Below, one piece after another: positions 46,357 to 54,836 of a stretch of DNA of 64,000 bases. Position 1 is the first letter of the stretch, and every line of letters starts with the position of its first letter. The position numbers were made by a program, and so were the translations under genes. Source of the DNA: DASUBN01 sp036500225 (GTDB lineage: Bacteria > Pseudomonadota > Gammaproteobacteria > Natronospirales > REEB76). The DNA lies in the NCBI GenBank assembly GCA_036500225.1, contig DASYCJ010000003.1, positions 1 through 64,000 on the forward strand, written 5' to 3'. Below the pieces are notes generated by a model. That model saw only the letters and a program-made list of their open reading frames with translations, was not told the origin of the DNA and searched no databases.

Positions 46357-47394
46357 ATGGCGCCCTTAGAGCCGCAACTCACCGGTGAGAACGTGTTGTC
46401 AGAAGAGACCGTAGAGACAGGGGCACGAACCACCGTGAGCGGCAACACGCATAACACGCGCTGGCGCGATAACGTCGCGGACCTGGTGTTCAAGACCCTG
46501 ACTCAGATCGCGGCCCTGACGGTGCTGGGACTGATACTCGCCATCATCGGCCTCCTGATCTACAAGGCCTGGCCGGCGTTCCATACCTTCGGCTTCAAGT
46601 TCTTCACCAGCACTGATTGGGACCCGGTCGGCGGCCATTTCTCGGCCCTGACCTCCATCTATGGCACCCTGGTCACCTCGGCCATCGCCATGGTCATCGC
46701 CGTGCCGGTGAGCTTCGGCATCGCGATCTTCATCACCGAACTCGCGCCTTACTGGCTGCGCCGCCCCGTGAGCACCGCGGTGGAGCTCCTGGCGGCCATC
46801 CCCAGCATCATCTACGGCATGTGGGGCCTGTTCGTGTTCGCCCCCATATTCGCAGACAAGGCCCAGCCCTGGATCACCTCCCATCTCGGCAGCTGGCCGT
46901 TGATAGGCGGCCTGTTCCAGGGCCCACCCATCGGCATAGGCGTATTCACGGCTGGCCTCATCCTCGCCATCATGGTCATCCCCTTCATCACCTCGGTGAT
47001 GCGGGACGTGTTCGATGTGGTGCCCATCGTGCTCAAGGAATCCGCCTACGGCATCGGCTGCACCACCTGGGAAGTCATGTGGCGCGTGGTGCTGCCTTAT
47101 ACCCGGATCGGCGTGGTGGGTGGTGTCATGCTGGGTCTGGGTCGAGCCCTGGGTGAGACCATGGCCGTGACCTTCGTCATCGGCAACAGCCATGACATCA
47201 GCAAGGCCCTGTTCATGCCGGGCAACACCATCTCCTCGACCCTGGCCAACGAGTTCTCCGAGGCGGTGGGGGATACTTACACCTCGTCCCTGATCGCCTT
47301 GGGTCTGATCCTGTTCTTGGTCACCTTCGTGGTGCTGGCCTGCGCCAAACTGCTGCTGCTGCGCGTGGCGGCCAAAGAAGGGGCGAAGACCTGA
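46357..47394 (+). CDS. pstC: Phosphate ABC transporter permease PstC
   Basis: An inner-membrane permease subunit of the high-affinity phosphate importer. It has six TM helices, the PstC N-terminal helix region (LTQIAALTVLGLILAIIG), then VPVSFGIAIFITELAPYWLR and the EAA-type loop LKESAYGIGCTTWEVMWRVVLP. The ATG at 46357 gives 345 residues; a GTG at 46435 would give 319, exactly the E. coli length, and is also plausible. It overlaps pstA by one base. No pstS precedes it; the gene upstream is mgtA. Confidence 0.94.
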   Translation: MAPLEPQLTGENVLSEETVETGARTTVSGNTHNTRWRDNVADLVFKTLTQIAALTVLGLILAIIGLLIYKAWPAFHTFGFKFFTSTDWDPVGGHFSALTSIYGTLVTSAIAMVIAVPVSFGIAIFITELAPYWLRRPVSTAVELLAAIPSIIYGMWGLFVFAPIFADKAQPWITSHLGSWPLIGGLFQGPPIGIGVFTAGLILAIMVIPFITSVMRDVFDVVPIVLKESAYGIGCTTWEVMWRVVLPYTRIGVVGGVMLGLGRALGETMAVTFVIGNSHDISKALFMPGNTISSTLANEFSEAVGDTYTSSLIALGLILFLVTFVVLACAKLLLLRVAAKEGAKT

Positions 47395-48245
47395 TGAAAC
47401 TCAACAGCCGCTATATGTTCCGCCGCGGCTTGAACGTGTTCAACCTGTTCATGTCCATGGTCGCTACCGTGTTCGGCCTGTTCTGGCTCGGCTGGTTGTT
47501 GTGGACTCTGGTGAGCCACGGGATGCACAGCATCAACCTGACCTTGTTCACCAGCGACACGCCGCCGCCGGGAGCGCAGGGTGGCATGGCCAATGCCATG
47601 ATCGGTTCACTGGAGCTGACGGCGATCGGCGTGATCGTGGGCACGCCCGTGGGCTTGATGGCCGGCACCTGGCTCGCCGAATATGGCCGCGCGAACCGCC
47701 TGGCCTCGGTGATCCGTTTCGTCAACGACATCCTGCTCTCGGCGCCCTCCATCGTCATCGGTGTGTTCGTCTATGGCGTGGCGGTGGCGCCTTTCGGCCA
47801 CTTCTCGGGCTGGTCCGGGAGCCTTGCGCTCGCCATCATCATGCTGCCGGTGGTGCTGCGCACCACCGAGGACATGATGCGCCTGGTGCCGGACCAGATG
47901 CGTGAGGCGGCAGCAGCCCTGGGTGCACCGCGCTGGAAGGTGACGGTGCACATCGTGTATCGGGCGTCTCTCGCAGGCATGCTCACCGGCGTGATCTTAG
48001 GTATAGCCCGTATCAGCGGTGAGACCGCGCCCTTGCTGTTCACGGCTCTCAACAACCAGTTCCACAGCACCGACATGTCCCAACCCATGGCCAACCTGCC
48101 GGTGATGATCTTCCAGTTCGCTATGAGCCCCTACCAGGGCTGGCAGGACCTGGCCTGGGCAGCGGCCTTGATGATCACCACGGCTATCCTGGTCCTTAGC
48201 ATCGCGGCACGGTTCCTGCTGCGCGCCAACTCATTCGGGAAATGA
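47394..48245 (+). CDS. pstA: Phosphate ABC transporter permease PstA
   Basis: The second permease subunit, 283 residues, with six hydrophobic helices and the conserved loop MREAAAALGAPRWKVTVHIVY that contacts the ATPase. GTPVGLMAGTWLAEYG and LRTTEDMMRLVP are typical of PstA. It begins within the pstC stop (TGATG) and overlaps pstB by four bases, so subunit synthesis is coupled. Confidence 0.95.
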   Translation: MKLNSRYMFRRGLNVFNLFMSMVATVFGLFWLGWLLWTLVSHGMHSINLTLFTSDTPPPGAQGGMANAMIGSLELTAIGVIVGTPVGLMAGTWLAEYGRANRLASVIRFVNDILLSAPSIVIGVFVYGVAVAPFGHFSGWSGSLALAIIMLPVVLRTTEDMMRLVPDQMREAAAALGAPRWKVTVHIVYRASLAGMLTGVILGIARISGETAPLLFTALNNQFHSTDMSQPMANLPVMIFQFAMSPYQGWQDLAWAAALMITTAILVLSIAARFLLRANSFGK

Positions 48246-49036
48246 CCATGAACGCAGTCCGCAGAGATGTACCGCAGATCGACAACCCCAAGATAGACAT
48301 CCGCAAGCTGGATTTCTATTACGGCCGCTTCCATGCCCTGCATGGCATCGATATGGCGATCCCCGAAAAGCAGGTGACGGCCTTCATCGGCCCCTCCGGT
48401 TGCGGCAAGTCCACGCTGTTGCGCACCCTGAACCGCATCTACGGCCTGTATCCCGAACAGCGCGCCACGGGCGAGGTGATGCTGGATGGCAGCAACATCC
48501 TGGCCGCCAACCAGGATCTCAACCTGCTGCGGGCGAAGGTCGGCATGGTGTTCCAGAAGCCGACGCCCTTCCCCATGTCGGTCTACGAGAACATCGCCTT
48601 CGGCGTACGTCTTTATGAGCGGGTGCCGCGCAACGAGATGGACGAGCGAGTGGAATGGGCGCTGCGCAAGGCGGCCTTGTGGGATGAGGTCAAAGACAAG
48701 CAGCACCAGGGCGGCACCCGTCTCTCAGGCGGCCAGCAACAACGCCTGTGCATCGCCCGCGCCATCGCCGTGAAACCCGAGGTCATGCTGCTGGACGAGC
48801 CGGCCTCGGCCCTGGATCCGATCTCGACCCTGAAGGTAGAAGAGCTCATCGCGGAGCTGAAGAAGGATTACACCATCGTCATCGTCACCCATAACATGCA
48901 GCAGGCGGCCCGTGTCTCGGACTACACCGCGTTCATGTATCTGGGGGACCTGATCGAGTTCGCGGATACCAGCACGCTGTTCACGAACCCCGCCAAGAAA
49001 CAGACGGAAGATTACATCACAGGGCGATATGGCTGA
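48242..49036 (+). CDS. pstB: Phosphate ABC transporter ATPase PstB
   Basis: The ATPase subunit, 264 residues. Walker A is GPSGCGKST, the signature is LSGGQQQRL, Walker B is VMLLDEPASALDP and the H-loop IVTHNMQQ. The PstB-type sequence FPMSVYENIAFGVRLY is present. It ends the operon in this window; the usual phoU does not follow, and the next gene is on the other strand. Therefore the PhoR-inhibiting role of PhoU must be encoded elsewhere. Confidence 0.97.
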   Translation: MTMNAVRRDVPQIDNPKIDIRKLDFYYGRFHALHGIDMAIPEKQVTAFIGPSGCGKSTLLRTLNRIYGLYPEQRATGEVMLDGSNILAANQDLNLLRAKVGMVFQKPTPFPMSVYENIAFGVRLYERVPRNEMDERVEWALRKAALWDEVKDKQHQGGTRLSGGQQQRLCIARAIAVKPEVMLLDEPASALDPISTLKVEELIAELKKDYTIVIVTHNMQQAARVSDYTAFMYLGDLIEFADTSTLFTNPAKKQTEDYITGRYG

Positions 49037-49043
49037 GCCGAGC

Positions 49044-49096
49044 GTGCTCACCCCCCGGGCGAGCACCTAGCGAAGGCCATGCCAGGATGGCATGGC
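49044..49096 (+). repeat. Two hairpins after pstB
   Basis: GTGCTC (49044-49049) pairs with GAGCAC (49061-49066), and GCCATGCCA (49076-49084) pairs perfectly with TGGCATGGC (49088-49096) around GGA. Neither is followed by a T-run, so they may stabilise the 3' end of pst mRNA or aid Rho-dependent termination. Confidence 0.5.
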
Positions 49097-49170
49097 GGGG
49101 TATTGAGAGATATCTGCTCTGTTGTCAGGGACGGCTAGAAAAATCCCGGATCATAGATTTCTTATTTAGA

Positions 49171-49206
49171 CGCACAAAGAAAAAGGGCGCGCATTACTGC
49201 GCGCCC
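49171..49206 (-). terminator. Hairpin terminator of the small basic protein gene
   Basis: Read leftward, GGGCGCGCA pairs with TGCGCGCCC (9 bp, four-base loop) and is followed by TTTTTCTTT. It lies 25 bases beyond the stop of the leftward gene at 49231. It may also stop rightward pst transcripts weakly. Confidence 0.9.
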
Positions 49207-49230
49207 CTTCCCATCTCTAAAAGTCAGAGA

Positions 49231-49458
49231 TTACTTGCCGCCGGTCGAAGCAGCGGGGGCCTTCGACTTGTGGTGCTTCTTGTGCTTGCTGGACTTCTTC
49301 ATGCTCTTGGCCGGGGCCTTGTCGGCAGCGGGGGCCGTAGCGGCCGGGGCAGCCATCGGGGCGGCAGCAGCGGTGGAAGCGGCCGGGGCGGCCAGGGTCA
49401 CGCCGGCGAAGGCCAGCAGGGAGGCGGCGATAGCACTGATTACGATCTGACGCTTCAT
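49231..49458 (-). CDS. Small secreted Ala/Lys/His-rich protein
   Basis: A 75-residue protein with a signal peptide (MKRQIVISAIAASLLAFAGVTLA). The mature part is an Ala/Pro-rich segment followed by a very basic run (KSMKKSSKHKKHHKSKAP) and ends APAASTGGK. It recalls enterobacterial acid-shock protein Asr in size and composition, but I cannot show homology. The ATG at 49458 is preceded by TGGAG; an upstream in-frame start at 49599 would bury the signal peptide. With its own terminator and a hairpin-bearing leader it is probably strongly expressed on its own. Confidence 0.78.
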   Translation of the reverse strand: MKRQIVISAIAASLLAFAGVTLAAPAASTAAAAPMAAPAATAPAADKAPAKSMKKSSKHKKHHKSKAPAASTGGK

Positions 49459-49731
49459 TCTGAGTACTCCAGTTAAAGTTGACGTTGGATACAGATACTT
49501 TGGTTTTGCAAAACCTCCACCCTTATCGCGGGTGGATAGCGTGCCCCCAATCTTGCCAGTCACCTGGCGGCTTGGCCGGACATCCTGTCTCGGGCTCAAA
49601 TGACGTCCTGTCGAGGGCTATAACGCCTTCTCGGAGGGCAGGTTGACGCCGAAAACGGGCATTTCCAGGCAGGGTCCCCCAGGCCCTTAAGGAGCCTGGC
49701 CCCCCGGGCCGGCTGGCATAATACGCGGCAA
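49459..49731. promoter_or_regulatory. Divergent region between the small basic protein and the HD-GYP gene
   Basis: This 273-base gap holds a 14-bp palindrome GGTTTTGCAAAACC (49502-49515) and a 7-bp hairpin TCCACCC/GGGTGGA (49516-49536), both in the presumed leader of the leftward gene. For the rightward gene CATAAT (49717-49722) is a likely -10 box only about ten bases from the ATG at 49732. Confidence 0.5.
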
Positions 49732-50955
49732 ATGGCCAAAAAAATACCTGTTTCCCAAGTGAGCCTGGGGATGTATGTGGTGGAGCTGGACCGGCCCTGG
49801 CTGGACAGTCCCTTCCTGTTCCAGGGCTTCTCCGTCGAGTCCCCAGACCAGCTGGCGGCCCTCAGGGAGTGCTGTGAGCACGTCTATATCGACGAGGCAC
49901 GGGCCTTGGGTGGTGCCTCGGAGGGTAGCGGGGAGGCCCAGGAAGCAGCGACTGACCTCACCATACCGGGGGTCAAAGAGACCCCCGCCCGTACCGGTTT
50001 CCGGCTGGCGGTGCGGCGGGTATTGGACTATCGCCAGAAGCTCTATCCCCACCTGCAGCGGGTCATGGAGGACGCCCGCCTGGGCCAGCTCATGGATGCC
50101 CGTGAGACCCGGGTCATGGTCCAACAACTCGTGGAGCTGGTGGCAGTGAACCCGCAGGCTGCCTTATGGCTCACCAACCTCAAGGACCGGCACTCCCATA
50201 CCGCGGATCATTGTTTCAACACCGCAGTGCTGGCGGTGGCCTTCGGTTCGCACCTGGGGATGACCAAGGATCTGCTGGAACAAGTGGGCATGGGGGCGCT
50301 GATGCACGACGTGGGCAAGATGCGCACACCGGTGACTATCCTCGACAAGCCCGGGGTGCTCACGGAAGACGAGTTCGACATCCTCAAGAAGCATCCCATA
50401 GATGGTTATCAGATGCTGCGCAAGCAGGGTGGGTTCGGGGATGCGGCCCTGGAAGTGGTGCACCTGCACCATGAACGGGTCGGCGGCCAGGGTTATCCCT
50501 TCGGCCTGAAGGGCCAGGAGATCCCGCTACATGCCCGGGTGGTGGCGGTGGCGGAAGTCTACGACGACATCAGCAGCGACCGCGTCTACCATGACGGTAT
50601 CCCGGCGGCCAACTGCCTCAACATGATGTTCCACTGGGCGCCACGCGATTTCGGTGAGGACCTGATGCAGGAGTTCATCCGCTGCATCGGCATCTATCCC
50701 ATCGGCAGCTTGGTGGAACTTAACACCGGCGCCCTCGGTATCGTCATGTCCAGCAACCCGGACAGTCGTCTGAAGCCGGTGGTCATGTTGGTACGCGATA
50801 GGGAAGGCCGGCCTTATCGGCGCCGGCCGCTGCTCAACCTCGCGGCACCCGGCATCCACGACGGCAGCTTCTCCTGGAAAGTGGAGAAGGTGGTGGACTG
50901 CAAGGACTACGATATCGACCCGGCGCGTATCGCGCAGATGGAGGCCCGCCTATGA
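49732..50955 (+). CDS. HD-GYP domain c-di-GMP phosphodiesterase
   Basis: A 407-residue cytoplasmic protein with an N-terminal DUF3391 region (VSLGMYVVELDRPWLDSPFLFQGF) and a C-terminal HD-GYP domain from about residue 135. Metal ligands are visible: HTADHCFNT, the HD pair in LMHDVGKMRTP and HHER. The GYP signature reads HHERVGGQGYP where the family consensus has Asp before the G-Q-GYP; GYP itself is intact. Activity on c-di-GMP is likely but may be altered. A -10 box ten bases upstream and no Shine-Dalgarno suggest a near-leaderless mRNA. It overlaps arfB by four bases. Confidence 0.9.
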   Translation: MAKKIPVSQVSLGMYVVELDRPWLDSPFLFQGFSVESPDQLAALRECCEHVYIDEARALGGASEGSGEAQEAATDLTIPGVKETPARTGFRLAVRRVLDYRQKLYPHLQRVMEDARLGQLMDARETRVMVQQLVELVAVNPQAALWLTNLKDRHSHTADHCFNTAVLAVAFGSHLGMTKDLLEQVGMGALMHDVGKMRTPVTILDKPGVLTEDEFDILKKHPIDGYQMLRKQGGFGDAALEVVHLHHERVGGQGYPFGLKGQEIPLHARVVAVAEVYDDISSDRVYHDGIPAANCLNMMFHWAPRDFGEDLMQEFIRCIGIYPIGSLVELNTGALGIVMSSNPDSRLKPVVMLVRDREGRPYRRRPLLNLAAPGIHDGSFSWKVEKVVDCKDYDIDPARIAQMEARL

Positions 50956-51383
50956 GTCGCGAGACCCAGGTATTCCTCAGCAACGGCCTGATGCTGGATG
51001 CGACCGAGTTCCAGTTCAGTTTCGTGCGCTCCTCGGGGCCCGGCGGGCAGAACGTGAACAAGGTAGCGAGCGCGGTGGAACTGCGCTGGGACCTGCGCAA
51101 GAGCATCTATCTGCCGGTGGGGGTGCGCCTCAGACTGGAAACTTTGGCGGGATCGAGGGTCACGGACGATGGCGTACTCATCATCCAGGCCCAGCGGCAT
51201 CGTACCCAGGAGCGCAACCGCGCCGATGCCCTGGAGCGGCTCATCGCCCTCTGCGAACAGGCCCTGCATCCTCCCAAGCCCCGCAAGAAGACCAAGCCCA
51301 CCAAGGGCTCCAAGCGTCGGCGGCTCGACAGCAAGACGCGGCAAGGCGATAAGAAACGCCTGCGCGGCAAGAACTACGACTGA
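50952..51383 (+). CDS. arfB: Alternative ribosome-rescue factor ArfB
   Basis: A 143-residue peptidyl-tRNA hydrolase of the YaeJ/ICT1 group that frees ribosomes stalled without a stop codon. It has the catalytic GGQ in SSGPGGQNVNKVASAVELRW and a basic C-terminal tail (RKKTKPTKGSKRRRLDSKTR) that enters the empty mRNA channel. Length fits the family (140 in E. coli). Its ATG overlaps the HD-GYP stop (ATGA), and a strong terminator follows at once. Confidence 0.95.
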   Translation: MSRETQVFLSNGLMLDATEFQFSFVRSSGPGGQNVNKVASAVELRWDLRKSIYLPVGVRLRLETLAGSRVTDDGVLIIQAQRHRTQERNRADALERLIALCEQALHPPKPRKKTKPTKGSKRRRLDSKTRQGDKKRLRGKNYD

Positions 51384-51413
51384 TAAAAAAAGGCCAGCAT
51401 CAAGCTGGCCTTT
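51384..51413. terminator. Bidirectional hairpin terminator between arfB and the APC permease
   Basis: AAGGCCAGC (51390-51398) pairs with GCTGGCCTT (51404-51412). Leftward it is followed by seven T residues, rightward by TTTCT. It serves both converging genes. A second small hairpin, CCGGTA-TCGC-TACCGG, lies at 51420-51435 beside the permease stop. Confidence 0.9.
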
Positions 51414-51436
51414 CTCCATCCGGTATCGCTACCGGA

Positions 51437-53050
51437 TCAATGCATCGGGATCTCCATGCCACGCGAACCCATGGCTTCCACTTTCGCGGAGTGAGCCAGG
51501 GCGTCCTTGGTGCTGAGGCCGGTCTTCAGCGCCAGGAGCAACATGAAGGGGCTGAACACAGCCACCAGCGCCATGCCGGTGAAGAAGCCCAGGGTGTCGT
51601 TGCCGCCCATGCCGCTCGAGGAAGGCCCGAGGAAGCTGATGATCCACATGCCCGCGAAGTAGGGCAGCAGCCACCAGGCCTGTTGCCAGCCGAGGGTCGA
51701 GGCGGGCTGACGCTTGACCAAGAGGTGCCAGACCAAGAGGAAGATCACGTAGCCACCCACCAGCACGAACAACACGCTCATCACGTAGTTGCCGGTCCAG
51801 TAGATGATCCAGTTGGAGGCTATGAAGGCGATCAGCGAGACGATGCCGGCGCCCTTCAGGCGGAACGGGCGGTTCACGTCCGGCAGGATGCGGCGCAGGT
51901 GCAGCAGGATCACCGGGCCGATGGCGTAGGACAGCACGGTGATTGAGGACACTGCGGACACGAGCTTGGTCCAGGACGGGAAGGGGAAGAAGAAGGCCGC
52001 GCCGGCGACGTAAGTCACCACCAGAGCGATCCACGGCACACCGTGGCGATTGAGCCTGGCTACCGCCGAAGGGGCGCCGCCCATCTCGCCGGCCGCCATC
52101 AGGATGCGCGGGCTGCCGGTGACGTAGATGAAGGCGGTACCCAGAGGCGAGACCACCGCGTCGAAGTACAGCACCCACGCCCACCAAGCAGCGCCTACCG
52201 TGAGCAGGATGGCCGCCAAGGGCCCGAACATGCCGGCGAAGTGCAGGTGGGTCCAGCCTTCGCTGATGTCGGCGGGTTGCAGGGCCACGATGAAGGCGAA
52301 CTGCAGGCCGAGATAGATGATGAGCGCGATGATCACCGAGCCGATCAGCGCGATGGGGACGTACTTGCCGGGGTTACGGGTCTCGCCGGCGAGGGCGATG
52401 GCCTGCTGGAAGCCCAGGAAGCTAAAGATGATGCCGGCGGTGCCGACGGCGGTGAAGATGCCGCTCACCGGGGTGCTGTCCAGGTGCGAGACCATGTTGC
52501 CCGGATGGAACGAGTAGGCCATCAGGATGAAGATGGTGGCTACCGGTACCAGGATCTTCCACCAGGTGGCGATGCTGTTGATGTAGATGACCAGACGGAT
52601 GGCCATGAAGTTGAGGGCCACCACCAGGGCCAGGAGCACCATGGCGCTGCCAGTGCCGCGAGCGGTGAGCAGGCCCTGGGCATCCAGGAAACCGGGCCAC
52701 AGAGTGTTGGTATAAGTCAGCACCGCGATCACTTCGACCGGCGGCACCGAGACGAAGGCCAGGAACAGGATCCAGCTCCAGATCTTGCCCAACATGTCGC
52801 CGTGGCTGACATGGGTCATGTGTACCAGGGCCCCGGAGTTAGGGAATATGGTGGAGAGTTCAGCGAAGACGAAGGCCAGGAACAGCACCGCGGTGGCGCC
52901 GATGGTCCAGGAGGCCATGCTGAAGGGGCCCGCCTGCATGGAGGCGTTCAGGGCGCCGAACAGCCAGCCGGAGCCGATGATGCTGCCGAGACTCGCGTAG
53001 AGCAGGCCGATCACACCGGCTTCGCGTCGGACCTTGTCGGGAGCTGTCAT
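51437..53050 (-). CDS. APC-superfamily amino acid permease
   Basis: A 537-residue transporter with about twelve TM helices. The N-terminal helix 1 glycine motif GSIIGSGWLFG and the helix 6 region FSFLGFQQAIALAGETRNPGKYVP are typical of the APC amino-acid/polyamine family. A large C-terminal hydrophobic part ends with a short polar tail. The substrate is not readable; no metabolic gene adjoins it. It starts at 53050 and is transcribed leftward, apart from the DUF3301 gene by about 100 bases. Confidence 0.9.
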   Translation of the reverse strand: MTAPDKVRREAGVIGLLYASLGSIIGSGWLFGALNASMQAGPFSMASWTIGATAVLFLAFVFAELSTIFPNSGALVHMTHVSHGDMLGKIWSWILFLAFVSVPPVEVIAVLTYTNTLWPGFLDAQGLLTARGTGSAMVLLALVVALNFMAIRLVIYINSIATWWKILVPVATIFILMAYSFHPGNMVSHLDSTPVSGIFTAVGTAGIIFSFLGFQQAIALAGETRNPGKYVPIALIGSVIIALIIYLGLQFAFIVALQPADISEGWTHLHFAGMFGPLAAILLTVGAAWWAWVLYFDAVVSPLGTAFIYVTGSPRILMAAGEMGGAPSAVARLNRHGVPWIALVVTYVAGAAFFFPFPSWTKLVSAVSSITVLSYAIGPVILLHLRRILPDVNRPFRLKGAGIVSLIAFIASNWIIYWTGNYVMSVLFVLVGGYVIFLLVWHLLVKRQPASTLGWQQAWWLLPYFAGMWIISFLGPSSSGMGGNDTLGFFTGMALVAVFSPFMLLLALKTGLSTKDALAHSAKVEAMGSRGMEIPMH

Positions 53051-53154
53051 GTCGTTAGACCCCTATGGCGGTTGGATAACCCCCTGGGGCCATGAGCCGC
53101 AAGGGACCCGGCGATATTAGACGAGGCAGGGGGCTGTCACAACAGCGTAAAGAC

Positions 53155-53574
53155 TCAATGCAGGCGCGGGTCTTCCGTCTCGGTGGTGCCGCGGGTCAGG
53201 CGCGGGGTCTCAGGCGAGACCTGTGCTCCGGCACCGAGGATGGTCACACCCTCCGGGTGATCCAACTGCACCGACAGGACTCGTTGGCCCGCGAGGGTAG
53301 CGCGGCCCTGCCAGCGGTCCGTGCCGGTACCGCTGAACTCGAAGCTATAGATGCGGATGAACTCCGGCCAGCCCCGGCTGCTGCGCGCCAGGCGGATGCG
53401 GTCCAGGGCCACGGTCTCGTCCAGGAATTGCACCTTGAGTTCACGGCATAGGCGCGCGCAACTCTGCACCATCCGGTCCCGGGCCCGCAGGCTGTCGTTC
53501 CAGAACAGGAAACACGCTGTCGCGAGGAGCAGCATCAAGATCGCGAAACCGGTGCCGCCCGCGTCCAGATACAT
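53155..53574 (-). CDS. DUF3301 membrane-anchored protein
   Basis: A 139-residue protein with an N-terminal TM helix (FAILMLLLATACFLFW) and the DUF3301 pattern: SCARLCRELKVQFLDETVALDRI and FIRIYSFEFSGTG. Members are about 100 residues, found in gammaproteobacteria, and have no known function; this one carries an extra C-terminal tail of about 35 residues. Its ATG lies two bases beyond the stop of the diguanylate cyclase, so the two are co-transcribed. Confidence 0.8.
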   Translation of the reverse strand: MYLDAGGTGFAILMLLLATACFLFWNDSLRARDRMVQSCARLCRELKVQFLDETVALDRIRLARSSRGWPEFIRIYSFEFSGTGTDRWQGRATLAGQRVLSVQLDHPEGVTILGAGAQVSPETPRLTRGTTETEDPRLH

Positions 53575-53576
53575 GC

Positions 53577-54794
53577 TCAGACGCCTCCTAAGCTCACGCG
53601 GTTGCGGCCCGCGTGTTTGGCATCGTAGAGGGCCTTGTCCGCGGCCTTGAGTACCGTCCAGGGTTCATCCAGATGCTCGCCGTGCTGGGCGGCGCCGATG
53701 CTGACGGTGATGGACAGCATGTCGGTGTGAGGATCCCCGGGCCCCGTGTCCTCGTTGCGTCGGCCCCCCTGGCGCAGGTCGAAGCGGCAGGACTCGATGT
53801 CGGCACGCACCTGCTCCAGTTCGTCTTTCACCTGGGACAAGTCACGGTTGCTGTACAGCAGGCAAAACTCTTCGCCACCATAGCGGAAGGGTTTGCCGAG
53901 CAGCGCTGGTCGTTGCAGGCGCGAGGCCACGAAGCGCAACACCTGGTCGCCCACGTCGTGGCCATAGCGGTCGTTGAAATGCTTGAAGTGGTCCACGTCC
54001 ACCATGGCGATGACGTAACGGCCACCCAACTGGCGCATCTGTTCTTCCAGGGCGCGCCGTCCCGGCAGGCCCGTGAGTTCATCGAGATAAGCCATGCTCC
54101 AGGAGCCCTGGATCACCGCATAGCCGAAGCCCAGGCCCGCGGCTCCCAGGAACAGGGCCGAGCGCGCCAGTTCCGAGCCATGCAGCACCGGTAGCACACA
54201 GACCATGGCGAGGAAGAAGGCGGCGCTCTCCGCATCGTGGCGCCACAACAACCGGTCGTTGAAACACAGCAGGCCTAAGCCGATCAGCAGCAGTGCAGGT
54301 TGGCTGACGTCGATGTGGGTCAGCAGTTTCATCTGGGTGAACTGCACTTGCAGTGCGTGGGCCACGAGCGGGCTATGGAAGGCGGTCAGGGCCCAGAGGG
54401 CCAGGGTCTCACCGGCCAGGACGCCGAACCAGAGGCCGCCGTAACGGCTGAACACACCGCGCTCCGGTATGAAGGCGAAGATCAATACATCCAGGGGCAA
54501 CATCAGGCACAGGCCGCCGTCCAGGATGGCGCGCTTCACCGGGTCATCCAGGCGGGAGAGGGCGAAGCTCGCGAGGTAGGCGCCGATCAAGGTCAGCAGC
54601 CCGAAGGATATGCGGCTGCGGTTGAACTGGACGCTCAGCCCCAAGGCGGCGACCAGGATCGCGGCGGCACTGATCTCCACCGCCAGGCGGCCCGCGGCGG
54701 GGAAGGTGCTCACCTGGGCAGCCAGGAGCGCCGCGATCGCGAACACCACGATCTCGGGCAGCAGCGAGTAGAGCACCCCTACGACTATCTTCAT
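53577..54794 (-). CDS. Membrane-bound diguanylate cyclase (GGDEF)
   Basis: A 405-residue protein with an N-terminal membrane domain of about seven hydrophobic helices (residues 1-225) and a C-terminal GGDEF domain. The active site is intact as YGGEEF, with LTGLPGRRALEE and DVDHFKHFNDRYGHDVGD upstream. The inhibitory RxxD site is missing (RPAL at that position), so product feedback may be weak. The sensor domain resembles 7TM/MASE types, ligand unknown. It lies two bases upstream of the DUF3301 gene on the same strand. Confidence 0.93.
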   Translation of the reverse strand: MKIVVGVLYSLLPEIVVFAIAALLAAQVSTFPAAGRLAVEISAAAILVAALGLSVQFNRSRISFGLLTLIGAYLASFALSRLDDPVKRAILDGGLCLMLPLDVLIFAFIPERGVFSRYGGLWFGVLAGETLALWALTAFHSPLVAHALQVQFTQMKLLTHIDVSQPALLLIGLGLLCFNDRLLWRHDAESAAFFLAMVCVLPVLHGSELARSALFLGAAGLGFGYAVIQGSWSMAYLDELTGLPGRRALEEQMRQLGGRYVIAMVDVDHFKHFNDRYGHDVGDQVLRFVASRLQRPALLGKPFRYGGEEFCLLYSNRDLSQVKDELEQVRADIESCRFDLRQGGRRNEDTGPGDPHTDMLSITVSIGAAQHGEHLDEPWTVLKAADKALYDAKHAGRNRVSLGGV

Positions 54795-54836
54795 GGAGCA
54801 TCCCCGGCCACCAGCGCCGGCCTGCGTTGCGGGTCC

